From SIG440 sp045586925 (lineage in GTDB: Bacteria; Bacillota; Clostridia; Monoglobales; Monoglobaceae): 64,000 bases of DNA. The notes below the pieces were generated by a model. It ran no database searches, was not told the DNA's origin, and saw only the letters and a program-made list of their open reading frames with translations. Within the stretch, counting starts at the first letter, position 1. Each line of letters opens with the position of its first letter. Shown here in pieces: positions 1 through 7,993 of this stretch. The position numbers and the translations under genes were made by a program. The stretch is from NCBI GenBank assembly GCA_045586925.1, contig JAZNBG010000014.1, forward strand, positions 1 to 64,000, written 5' to 3'.

Positions 1-184
1 TATTTGAAAATCCACTATTTGTTTAAGATTAAAATCACATTAGGTTTTATTAAATATATGTAATCCATCACGATTTTTCAAAGGTCGTAAATTCGATACC
101 TTTAAAATAATGTAAATGTATTATAAAGTACTTTGACATCAATATAGGTGTTTGCAATCTTTGATTGCATTAGCGACAAGCATA

Positions 185-228
185 GCATTTGTCCATACAA
201 ACGCATACTTGTTTGGGGATAACTCCCC
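185..228. other. Candidate oriT / relaxosome binding region
   Basis: Two adjacent dyads lie directly upstream of mobC: GCATTTGT (185-192) with ACAAACGC (197-204), one mismatch, and GGGGA-TAAC-TCCCC (215-228), perfect. Short inverted repeats just 5' of mobC are the normal layout of a transfer origin in mobilisable Firmicute elements. The nic site cannot be assigned by eye. Positions 1-170 to its left are A+T-rich and I see no gene there. Confidence 0.45.
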
Positions 229-276
229 TAAAACCCCACGCATAAAGCATAATTTCAACGAGAGGAGGTGATGTCA

Positions 277-591
277 ATGAGAACAAGGCAAAATCGAGTC
301 GTAGTAAGATTGACCGATGAAGAATATAATAAGCTTCAGGAATTGAAGGAATTTGCAGGTATGGATGGTTCAAGAATTGTTAGGCGATTACTTAATTTGG
401 AGAAGTTAAAAGAGAAACCATCTCCTGAAACTTTGAAAGTCTTAAGAGAATTGCGATATATAAAAAATAACCTTGACCAAATTTCAAGAGTTGCAAGAAG
501 GAACAATCCTGAATGTATAGAAACTATTGATGAAATTAGAAAAGAATATCATTATATCAAGAAAGTATTGTTTGACTACTGTATTAACTAA
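277..591 (+). CDS. mobC: MobC-family relaxosome accessory protein
   Basis: A 104-residue protein with an N-terminal ribbon-helix-helix-like segment (VVVRLTDEEYNKL) and the family's central signature, here YIKNNLDQISRVARR, matching the usual IGNNLNQIARLAN of MobC. MobC binds oriT and helps the relaxase open the nic site. The ATG at 277 is chosen because AGGAGG at 263-268 sits 8 nt upstream; the in-frame GTG at 268 and ATG at 271 overlap or crowd that site. It is followed by a terminator (599-632) rather than by a relaxase gene, which is odd because mobA normally follows mobC. No relaxase motif was seen anywhere in the window. It may therefore depend on a relaxase supplied in trans. Confidence 0.8.
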   Translation: MRTRQNRVVVRLTDEEYNKLQELKEFAGMDGSRIVRRLLNLEKLKEKPSPETLKVLRELRYIKNNLDQISRVARRNNPECIETIDEIRKEYHYIKKVLFDYCIN

Positions 592-598
592 TTAAAAT

Positions 599-632
599 GG
601 CGAGGGCTTTGTGTCCTCGCCAAAACTTTTTT
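599..632 (+). terminator. Rho-independent terminator after mobC
   Basis: Perfect 7-bp stem GGCGAGG / CCTCGCC (599-605, 615-621) followed by AAAAC and a T run. It separates mobC from the defence operon. Confidence 0.8.
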
Positions 633-763
633 GGTGTCAAAAACCGTATAATTTAGCCACAAAAAATTGGTCGGCTTAAAAGTGGCGTCAAAAATTGTGA
701 AAAGTGCCACTATTTTTGCCTGAATTTTCTACTGAACAATTCCTCATAAATCCGCATAAATCA

Positions 764-792
764 TTGACAAAGTTGAAATAATTTGATATAAT
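764..792 (+). promoter_or_regulatory. Sigma-A type promoter for the HTH-HipA-Fic-HipA operon
   Basis: TTGACA at 764-769 and TATAAT at 787-792 with an ideal 17-bp spacer, 37 bp before the HTH gene start at 830. The 633-763 stretch upstream holds two related phrases (TGGTGTCAAAAACC near 633 and GTGGCGTCAAAAATTG near 686) that could be operator sites, but I cannot assign them. Confidence 0.75.
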
Positions 793-829
793 TATACTTG
801 GATTTTTGTATATTAACGGAGGTATCTCT

Positions 830-1018
830 ATGGATAACAATATTGAGCGTTGGTGTTCGATGAAAGAAATTACTGAATATCTCGGTGTGAGCCGTGATAC
901 TGTCCTAATTTGGATCGAGAAAAGAGAAATGCCCGCAGCAAAAATCGGCAGGCTTTGGAAGTTTAAAATAAGCGAGGTTGACGCATGGATGAAATCTGGC
1001 GTTGCCGCAGAAAAATAA
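830..1018 (+). CDS. Small excisionase-type helix-turn-helix protein
   Basis: A 62-residue protein that is almost all one MerR/excisionase-like winged HTH: SMKEITEYLGVSRDTVLIWI, then a wing ending GRLWKFKISEVDAWM. This is the pattern of the excisionase-family HTH_17 domain, which binds DNA in recombination directionality factors and in small regulators of R-M or toxin operons. The ATG at 830 is preceded by GGAGG at 818-822; the longer frame from 806 has no ribosome site. It is the first gene of a tight run with two HipA-like kinases and Fic, so it may be the autoregulator or antitoxin of that block in place of HipB, or the excision factor of element 1. The sequence does not decide between these. 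Confidence 0.7.
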   Translation: MDNNIERWCSMKEITEYLGVSRDTVLIWIEKREMPAAKIGRLWKFKISEVDAWMKSGVAAEK

Positions 1019-1035
1019 TATAAGGAGGATTATGT

Positions 1036-2166
1036 ATGAATTACGAATTAAAACATTTCGACACAACTCTTGTGCGTTTTTCAGCAACTGAAGATACTAA
1101 TACTCCTGAGATAAAAATTTTGTGGAAGAATGATGCAAAAAAAGACTTGTTCCCACTTGATTTGGAATTGACTGAAGAAGGAATCGCAAAATGGCTTAAG
1201 CATAGAACGATACCTAAAAATCGTGCGTATGTGCATAATTTTTTGAGCAAATGTGGACTTAACATCAATCGCCCTATGACGATTATAAAGGTTTCAAAAG
1301 GACTTTCCTTAAATGACTGCTATTGGGTAGTTGAAGAAGGCTTTGACGGCACTTATGACAAATATAATTTATATGACAATCGTTTTAGTCAGGTGCTTGC
1401 TTTAATCGCATTTACGGGATATGGCAGCAGCATAAGAACTTCTCTCGCTTCTTGCCCTGAATTTACAACAAATGGTATGCTCCCGAAATGTTGGAGAAGA
1501 AAAGACGGAAAAATTTTATTATACAAAGGTGGAACAAGCGGAGCTTCCAATACGGGTAATGAGCCTTATTCGGAATATTATGCTGCACAAGTAGCAAAAG
1601 TCCTTGGCGTAAATGCTATCGAATACGGACTATCTCAATGGAAAGGCGAACTGTGTTCTACTTGTGAGCTTTTTTCATCAAAGGAGTATTCGTTCTTACC
1701 CGTAGGTAGAATTGTAACCTCCGGCGGAATGAAAGCTGTTAGAGAATATTATGAAAAGCTCGGCAAAGAATTTGTTGAAGCATTAAATGATATGCTCGTG
1801 CTTGATGCAATCATTATGAATACAGACAGACACTTCGGCAATTTTGGAGTTATCATTGATAATAAGACAAATAAGATTATTGCTCCTGCTCCTTTATTCG
1901 ACCACGGAAACGCACTCTTAAACTTTGCAGGACAGGACGATTTGGAGAATGATGAAGCATTAAAGGCTTATGCAGATACATTGTTACCTTGCGTATATGA
2001 TGATTTTATAGGAACTGCTAAAACCGCTCTTACACAAAAACATCGTGAGGGATTAAGAAAACTGCTCGGCTTTAAATTCAAGAAAAACTCAAGATATAAC
2101 TTGCCTGATAAGAGATTGAAAATGCTTGAGAAAATGATACAATCAAGGGCGAAAGAATTGTTATAA
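1036..2166 (+). CDS. HipA-like Ser/Thr kinase (first copy)
   Basis: 376 residues. The C-terminal half carries the HipA kinase signature: an ATP-lysine region (ILLYKGG) followed by a Gly/Ser-rich loop (GTSGASNTGNEP), the catalytic NTDRHFGNFG, and the metal-binding LFDHG. HipA kinases phosphorylate cellular targets such as aminoacyl-tRNA synthetases and cause growth arrest; here the substrate is unknown. The N-terminal 140 residues do not look like the usual HipA N1 subdomain. ATG at 1036 follows AAGGAGG with 7 nt spacing. The gene starts 17 nt after the HTH gene and is followed 14 nt later by fic, so they are very likely cotranscribed. No HipB-type antitoxin is adjacent. It could also be a CtkA-like kinase. 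Confidence 0.75.
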   Translation: MNYELKHFDTTLVRFSATEDTNTPEIKILWKNDAKKDLFPLDLELTEEGIAKWLKHRTIPKNRAYVHNFLSKCGLNINRPMTIIKVSKGLSLNDCYWVVEEGFDGTYDKYNLYDNRFSQVLALIAFTGYGSSIRTSLASCPEFTTNGMLPKCWRRKDGKILLYKGGTSGASNTGNEPYSEYYAAQVAKVLGVNAIEYGLSQWKGELCSTCELFSSKEYSFLPVGRIVTSGGMKAVREYYEKLGKEFVEALNDMLVLDAIIMNTDRHFGNFGVIIDNKTNKIIAPAPLFDHGNALLNFAGQDDLENDEALKAYADTLLPCVYDDFIGTAKTALTQKHREGLRKLLGFKFKKNSRYNLPDKRLKMLEKMIQSRAKELL

Positions 2167-2180
2167 CGGAGGTGTTTTAT

Positions 2181-2789
2181 ATGGCACTCGAAAATAAATT
2201 GGGCATTGAAAGCTCTGCTGACCTTGCCCGTGAGGAAGAAAAAATCAGCAAGAAAAAAGCTCTTGAAATGTTTGAATCAGGTTATCTTGATACATTAACA
2301 GCTGGAACATTTGAAGCCCTTTCACTTATTCACAAATATTTATTTGCTGAAATTTATGATTTTGCAGGCAAAGTAAGAGAAGTAAACATTTCAAAAGGTA
2401 ACTTTAGATTTGCACCGCTTATGTATTTAAAGGCGGCACTTGAAAATATTGACAAAATGCCACAATCTACATTTGATGAAATAGTAGAGAAATATGTTGA
2501 AATGAATATTGCTCATCCTTTCCGTGAAGGTAACGGCAGAGCAACACGAATATGGCTTGATTTAATTTTCAAAAAAGAGCTTGGGAAGGTTGTGGATTGG
2601 AGCTTGATTGACAAGGAAGATTATCTGCTTGCAATGGAGAGAAGTCCCGTTAAGGATATTGAAATAAAACATATCCTGAAAAACGCCTTGACCGATGAAA
2701 CAGAAAACCGTGAGGTGTATATGAAAGGCATAGACCATAGCTATTATTACGAGGGATATACAACCTTTAAGACGGAAGAATTGAAATAA
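2181..2789 (+). CDS. fic: Class III Fic protein (AMP-transferase-type) with C-terminal inhibitory helix
   Basis: 202 residues. The Fic core motif is complete: HPFREGNGRATR at residues 112-123, with catalytic His112 and the anion-binding GNGR. Fic enzymes usually AMPylate target proteins using ATP. The C-terminus has SYYYEG (187-192), which fits the (S/T)xxxE(G/N) inhibitory motif that in class III Fic proteins such as NmFic lies in a C-terminal helix of the same chain and blocks ATP. The protein therefore looks active but self-inhibited and needs no separate antitoxin. ATG 2181 is preferred over the in-frame GTG 2172 because GGAGG (2168-2172) sits 8 nt upstream of it. It is sandwiched between two HipA-like kinase genes. 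Confidence 0.88.
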   Translation: MALENKLGIESSADLAREEEKISKKKALEMFESGYLDTLTAGTFEALSLIHKYLFAEIYDFAGKVREVNISKGNFRFAPLMYLKAALENIDKMPQSTFDEIVEKYVEMNIAHPFREGNGRATRIWLDLIFKKELGKVVDWSLIDKEDYLLAMERSPVKDIEIKHILKNALTDETENREVYMKGIDHSYYYEGYTTFKTEELK

Positions 2790-2818
2790 AAACACAGAGA
2801 ATTGAGGAGGTGCATTTT

Positions 2819-3904
2819 GTGATTGCAACAATCAATGAGCCGATAAAAGAAAAGGTTAAACGATATACAATAATGCACGAGGACACGCCTGTTCTTGAAT
2901 TTAATAGAGAAACAGACGAAATCAAAATTTACAATAAAAATCTTTTGCCGTTTGGTCTGAGAGATAAAGAAAAACTTTCTGCTGTTTCTGTTTTTGAATG
3001 GTTATCGGATAGAGTGAATAATTTAAGCCGTACCTATATGAATGTGGTGTATATTGCACGTAAGGTCGGTAGAGATAGAGATAAAATTATAAAAGACAGC
3101 TCCGGTATATCCTTTACTGATAACTTTTGGATAAAAACGAGGGATACTATTGCGGATTGGAGCGAACTGAAAAAGCTGCGTGATGACAATATCGCACTTA
3201 ACAATGTTGCATTAACGGGTGAAGTAAAGGAAAATGATGACCTTTTAAAAGGCTTTACATCACTTTTTACAACAAAGGGCTATTTCCCGAAAGCAGTATT
3301 CGGCGGATATATTTACAAGCTCAAAAAAGATGCAATTTTAGAATATCCGGCATACCTTATCGGCAAACAACTTGCTGTTGATGTTGCTGAGGTTGCATTA
3401 GAAAATGAATATGTAAGAATAAAAATTTTTACTGATTATGATACATCACTTGTTCACGCAAGCGAACTGAAAACATATTTTGATACAACCGATGAAATTT
3501 ATAACATCTTGGCAAAGGATAGCAGAAATGAGGATATAACAAAAGGCTTGCAGCGAATGTTTATATTTAATTACATTATAGCAAACCCTGATTTGCACGA
3601 TGATAATTATGGTTTGCTTTATGATAGCAAAACATTTGAACTTAAATCCGTATCGCCTTGCTATGACCATAATGTAGCATTTCAGGAAGGCTTTTTAGGA
3701 CTTACAAGAACAACAATGGGTAATTCCGCTTCTCTTCCTCTTGATGACCTTTGCGAAAGGTTTATAAAGGAACATACGGATATTGCAGAAAAGTTAAAAA
3801 CAATAGATTTAACAGAAGTGAAAACATATCTGTCTGAAAGACAATATAACGAGCTTACAGAGCGTATTGATAATGCGATTAAATGGACGGAAGTTTTAGT
3901 ATAA
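2819..3904 (+). CDS. HipA-like kinase (second copy)
   Basis: About 361 residues. It keeps the HipA-type catalytic layout in a divergent form: NPDLHDDNYGLLYD in place of NTDRHFGNFG, and CYDHN in place of LFDHG, with a probable nucleotide-binding FPKAVFGGYIYKLKK earlier. Overall identity to the first kinase is low by eye, so this is not a recent tandem duplication. The GTG at 2819 is chosen because GAGGAGG (2804-2810) lies 8 nt upstream; the GTG at 2810 overlaps that site. It is 29 nt after fic. Function is probably protein phosphorylation, target unknown. With Fic between two kinases, the block may be a multi-enzyme growth-control or defence module. Confidence 0.68.
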   Translation: MIATINEPIKEKVKRYTIMHEDTPVLEFNRETDEIKIYNKNLLPFGLRDKEKLSAVSVFEWLSDRVNNLSRTYMNVVYIARKVGRDRDKIIKDSSGISFTDNFWIKTRDTIADWSELKKLRDDNIALNNVALTGEVKENDDLLKGFTSLFTTKGYFPKAVFGGYIYKLKKDAILEYPAYLIGKQLAVDVAEVALENEYVRIKIFTDYDTSLVHASELKTYFDTTDEIYNILAKDSRNEDITKGLQRMFIFNYIIANPDLHDDNYGLLYDSKTFELKSVSPCYDHNVAFQEGFLGLTRTTMGNSASLPLDDLCERFIKEHTDIAEKLKTIDLTEVKTYLSERQYNELTERIDNAIKWTEVLV

Positions 3905-3951
3905 ATTTAAATAATATATAGATAAAATTTAAAACAGAAATGAGGGCGAAT

Positions 3952-4992
3952 ATGAACAAGTATGTTGCATTTTTGGACATTTTAGGTTTTAAAAACAAGT
4001 TAAAACAATTGGGGCAAGCAACCGCTAAGCAATATATCAGTGCTTTTTCGTCTACAGCATATCACGAATGGGAACAGATTAACCCCCAGCTTATAGAGGG
4101 CTATATTGTAAGTGATTCTTTTATAATACATACAAAAGATACATCCAAGATGGCTTTAGAGGAATTGCTGATAATTATTGATCAAATTTGTAAAAAAGAG
4201 TTTTCAGAAAATAAAATATTGATTCGAGGAGCTATTGCTAAAGGGGAATTTGAAAGAATACCTGCTGTTGAATTAACAAATTTAAGCAAAGGTCTGATGG
4301 TAGGGCAAGCTTATGTTGACGCTTATACTTTAGAAGATACCGCTAAAGTTGCAGGTGTGCTTTTAACAGAAGAAGTATACGAAGATATGGCAGAATTAGA
4401 GTGTAAGTTTGAATGCACAGAAGAAAAAACATCAAAAGGTGTCAATTACATAATGAGATATTTAGATTACGAATATTTTTCAAACGCAGAAAATATGCGT
4501 AAATACATAGATGTCGCTATAGAATCAAACTGGCTTCCACATTATTACAATACCCTTTATTGTGCAATAAAAGCAGAAAAGAACGCAAAAAAAGTATCTG
4601 ATTTTTTTGAGAATATTATAATTAACATTGGTGACCCAAGCGAATATTGGCAAGAAATTGACAAATTTATTAAAAATGCCTTTGACAAAGATGTTATTCC
4701 AGAGTTTCAAAAAAGATTCTTAAAGTATCTGCGAGAAAATATCACAGCAAATAAACATCCTCATCCATCCGAGAAAATTAGAATCGGAAACAAGGAAAGA
4801 GTGCTAAAATTCATTGAGGAACGAGGCGATTTAACAATTTCTCAAATATCCTCAACATTAGGTGTCTCTCATGCAACTATAGCCAGAATTATTCGTGGTT
4901 TGACCAATGAGGGGTTAGTAAAAAAATCCGATTTAGGTGTGACGGACGGAAATGGTACGAGACGTTCGGTGAATACATATTCCATAAAGTAA
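3952..4992 (+). CDS. Nucleotide-cyclase-like domain fused to a winged HTH
   Basis: 346 residues. The N-terminal part follows the class III cyclase pattern: FLDILGF with a metal-type Asp9, VSDSF with a second Asp55, then IRGAIAKGEF (91-100), comparable to the RxGxxxG strand of such domains. These are the elements used by adenylate/guanylate cyclases and by the PycC enzymes of Pycsar phage defence. The last 65 residues are a winged HTH (ISQISSTLGVSHATIARIIRGL, then a wing). I see no effector of the Pycsar type next to it; the next gene is a type III-like Res subunit, so it may instead be a nucleotide-responsive regulator. Substrate-selecting residues could not be judged, and a catalytically dead sensor is possible. 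ATG 3952 is favoured by GAGGGCG just upstream; ATG 3940 is the alternative. Confidence 0.55.
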   Translation: MNKYVAFLDILGFKNKLKQLGQATAKQYISAFSSTAYHEWEQINPQLIEGYIVSDSFIIHTKDTSKMALEELLIIIDQICKKEFSENKILIRGAIAKGEFERIPAVELTNLSKGLMVGQAYVDAYTLEDTAKVAGVLLTEEVYEDMAELECKFECTEEKTSKGVNYIMRYLDYEYFSNAENMRKYIDVAIESNWLPHYYNTLYCAIKAEKNAKKVSDFFENIIINIGDPSEYWQEIDKFIKNAFDKDVIPEFQKRFLKYLRENITANKHPHPSEKIRIGNKERVLKFIEERGDLTISQISSTLGVSHATIARIIRGLTNEGLVKKSDLGVTDGNGTRRSVNTYSIK

Positions 4993-5118
4993 GACTATAT
5001 GTTTGACTTTGAACGATATGCACCAGAGCTTGCGGAACTATAAAAGACTATTCAAAAAATTCAATGTGTCCGTACAACTTACGACATACTTGGACAACAA
5101 TATTATGGAGGAACAAAT

Positions 5119-7974
5119 ATGTTCTATAAGATGATAGAAAATAAAAGAAATCAATGGTTATCAGCTCCTGATTGCACGATAACATCTTTGATTGACTATA
5201 TAATTAAAACGGGCGAAATGCGTGATGCACAGATAGAAGCTATAAAAACATATTTGTTTCTAAAGATTGCGTGCGAATGTAAACCGCTTGAAAAATTATT
5301 TTGTGAGGGTTATTTTAACACATTAGATTTAGCAGAAATTGAAGTTTCGGAAAACACAAGAAATTATCTTGTATCGCACCCTGAAGCTGCTGCTTTGTAC
5401 GAATATTCTTGCATGAAAAATGACAAGGGCGAACAAGTATCTACTAAATTGGAAAAAGAAATTAAGAAAAATCCTGATAGTATAAATTATTATGATTTTT
5501 TCAAAGAAGCGTTTTATGGTGTTTCATATACTGACTATCTTTTCAGCTTGCCTATGGGAGCCGGAAAGACATACTTGATGGCAGCATTTATATATCTTGA
5601 TTTGTACTTTGCAAAGAATGAGCCACACAATACTGCGTTTGCTCATAACTTTATTATATTTGCACCTTCAGGCTTGAAATCATCTGTTGTGCCGAGCTTA
5701 AAAACAATACAGAATTTCAATCCAGCTTGGATTATTCCTGAACCATCGGCAACAGAAATTAAAAGATCTATATCCTTTGAAGTATTAGACCAAAGCAAAA
5801 CTGCAAATAAATCAAATAAAACTAAAAATCCTAATGTTCAGAAAATTGCTAATCATCAACCTTTATCAGAACTTTTTGGATTAGTAGCAGTTACAAATGC
5901 AGAAAAAGTCATTCTTGACCGTATCCAAGAAAAAAGCGGTCAGGTAACATTATTCGAGGAAAGCGATGACGAAAAAGATAGACAAGCTAATGAATTAAGA
6001 AATTTAATCGGTAAGCTCCCGTCTTTATCAATATTCATTGATGAAGTACATCACGCAGTAAGCGATGAAATAAAGCTCCGTGCCGTTGTAAATAAATGGA
6101 CTGAAAACAAAACAGTAAATTCTGTAATAGGCTTTTCAGGAACTCCGTATTTGGAAAAGGCAGAAAAAATTAAAGCTACAGATGGTTTGTCTGTAGGTAC
6201 GGCAGAAATCACAAACATCGTATATTATTATCCCCTCATAGAAGGTGTTGGAAATTTCTTAAAAAGACCTGTTGTTAAAATTGCAGAAATAGCAGATAGC
6301 TCTGTGATTATTGAAAAAGGTGTTAGAGAATTTTTAGATACATATAAAGACACAGTATATGATGACGGAACTGTAGCAAAGCTCGGTATTTACTGCGGAA
6401 CAATCGAAAAACTTGAAGAAATGGTATATCCATTAGTTTCAAGAGTAATTGCAGAATATGGACTCTCTAACGATGTTATTTTGAAATTTCATAAGGGTAA
6501 TAAACAATATCCGCAAGTTGCCGATAGTCAAATGCAATTTGATATTTTAGATAAAGCAATTTCAAAGATAAGAATTGTTTTATTGGTGCAAATTGGTAAA
6601 GAAGGTTGGGACTGTAAGAGCCTGACGGGTATCATTTTATCGCAAGAGGGTGATTGCCCTAAAAATATGGTGCTGCAAACTTCTTGCCGCTGCTTGCGAC
6701 AAGTGGTTAAAGGCACTCCCGAAACCGCACTTATTTACTTAAATAATACAAATGCAGAAAAGCTTAATACGCAGCTTGAGCAACAACATCATATTTCGCT
6801 TAAGGAATTTTCCGAAGCAAATAACGATAAAAAGACATTAAAAAGATATGACAGAACAGAGTATCTTAAATTACCTAAAGTTGACTTTTATCAGTTAAAA
6901 ATCAATTATGAAACATTAGTTGTAGAACCTGCTGATGCGAAAAAAGGTATTGAAACATCTGCCGATAAAGCAGAAAAAGCAGCATCCATTATACGAACAA
7001 CAGATTTTACAATGCAGACTAAGGAAACTGAGGTTGACGATGTTGAGCGTGGAGATAAGTCTGCAACATTCAATACTTGGCTATATAAAATAACAAAAAA
7101 TAGCTTCGGTACGCTTACAATGCAAGAACTGTTACAGTATGAAAATGAGCTAAAAGTTATATTTGATAAAATTACATACGAAAAAGATGATAACCGATAT
7201 TATAGCTCAAAATACAATCTTGATTTGATTGAAGCAAATATCCGTAAGGCTTTTTGTGATAAATGCGAGTTTTCAACTAAAGAAGAAATTATCCCTGAAG
7301 AAGCGAATTTGCTAAATATATCAAATTTCACAACGGAGATACAAACTGATATGCCGAAGCATTACTATCCTGATGCGGAAATGGTTGAAAGAATAATTGC
7401 AGATGATAAAGGGAAGCTGAAGCCAAATAAAGAAACTCAAAAGATGTTTGAAATGGCAAAGGCAATGAATAACACAGAGATTTTGAATTTGCTGGAAAAA
7501 CAACTATGCTCACATCCTCGTAAAAATAATTCATTCCATTATCTGCCGTATCATACAGATAGTGATTTTGAAAAGTTGTTTTTAGAAGAAACTTTGGCAC
7601 TTGAATCTACCAAAACTCTTGACTTGGAAATGTACTATAATGGCGATAGAGGTCTAACTGAATTTAAGATTAAATGTTATAAAAAAGTTAATAACAAGTG
7701 GAGATACATCGGACTATATACACCTGACTTTTTAATAATCAAGCGTAAATTTGGTAAAATTCATAAAGTTATTATTGTTGAAACAAAAGGTAAAATATAT
7801 GCAAATAATCCTGATTTTAAAGACAGAAGAACTTTTGTTGAAACTGAATTTATGAAACAAAATAATACTGCTTTCGGATATGACAGATTTGAGTATCTGT
7901 ATATCGAAGACTCTATGCCTATAAGTGAAATACTGACATTAACGCATAAAAAGATATGTGAATTTTTTAGATAA
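5119..7974 (+). CDS. res: Type III-like restriction subunit (SF2 helicase-endonuclease)
   Basis: 951 residues. SF2 motifs appear in order: Walker A MGAGKT (146-151), DEVHH (motif II), FSGTP (motif III), GKEGWDCKS (motif V) and TSCRCLRQ (motif VI). The C-terminus has a PD-(D/E)xK nuclease core, PDF...IVETKGK. This is the ATP-driven translocating and cleaving partner of a DNA methyltransferase. The methyltransferase gene follows 19 nt later, so the order is res-mod, the reverse of the classical mod-res arrangement. The ATG follows GGAGG. The 126 nt before it hold only short broken frames (a 14-codon ORF at 4998 and scraps after it) that I do not recognise. No frameshift is seen. Confidence 0.88.
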   Translation: MFYKMIENKRNQWLSAPDCTITSLIDYIIKTGEMRDAQIEAIKTYLFLKIACECKPLEKLFCEGYFNTLDLAEIEVSENTRNYLVSHPEAAALYEYSCMKNDKGEQVSTKLEKEIKKNPDSINYYDFFKEAFYGVSYTDYLFSLPMGAGKTYLMAAFIYLDLYFAKNEPHNTAFAHNFIIFAPSGLKSSVVPSLKTIQNFNPAWIIPEPSATEIKRSISFEVLDQSKTANKSNKTKNPNVQKIANHQPLSELFGLVAVTNAEKVILDRIQEKSGQVTLFEESDDEKDRQANELRNLIGKLPSLSIFIDEVHHAVSDEIKLRAVVNKWTENKTVNSVIGFSGTPYLEKAEKIKATDGLSVGTAEITNIVYYYPLIEGVGNFLKRPVVKIAEIADSSVIIEKGVREFLDTYKDTVYDDGTVAKLGIYCGTIEKLEEMVYPLVSRVIAEYGLSNDVILKFHKGNKQYPQVADSQMQFDILDKAISKIRIVLLVQIGKEGWDCKSLTGIILSQEGDCPKNMVLQTSCRCLRQVVKGTPETALIYLNNTNAEKLNTQLEQQHHISLKEFSEANNDKKTLKRYDRTEYLKLPKVDFYQLKINYETLVVEPADAKKGIETSADKAEKAASIIRTTDFTMQTKETEVDDVERGDKSATFNTWLYKITKNSFGTLTMQELLQYENELKVIFDKITYEKDDNRYYSSKYNLDLIEANIRKAFCDKCEFSTKEEIIPEEANLLNISNFTTEIQTDMPKHYYPDAEMVERIIADDKGKLKPNKETQKMFEMAKAMNNTEILNLLEKQLCSHPRKNNSFHYLPYHTDSDFEKLFLEETLALESTKTLDLEMYYNGDRGLTEFKIKCYKKVNNKWRYIGLYTPDFLIIKRKFGKIHKVIIVETKGKIYANNPDFKDRRTFVETEFMKQNNTAFGYDRFEYLYIEDSMPISEILTLTHKKICEFFR

Positions 7975-7993
7975 AATACGGAGGTAAACAACA

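Noticed and set aside
3952..4992. Full Pycsar defence system
   Set aside because: A Pycsar needs a TIR or membrane effector with a cyclic-nucleotide-binding domain next to the cyclase; none is adjacent.
4993..5118. Frameshifted small gene between the cyclase-like gene and res
   Set aside because: Short phrases can be read in two frames (a 14-codon ORF at 4998, then another frame) but they match nothing I recognise and are too short to call.
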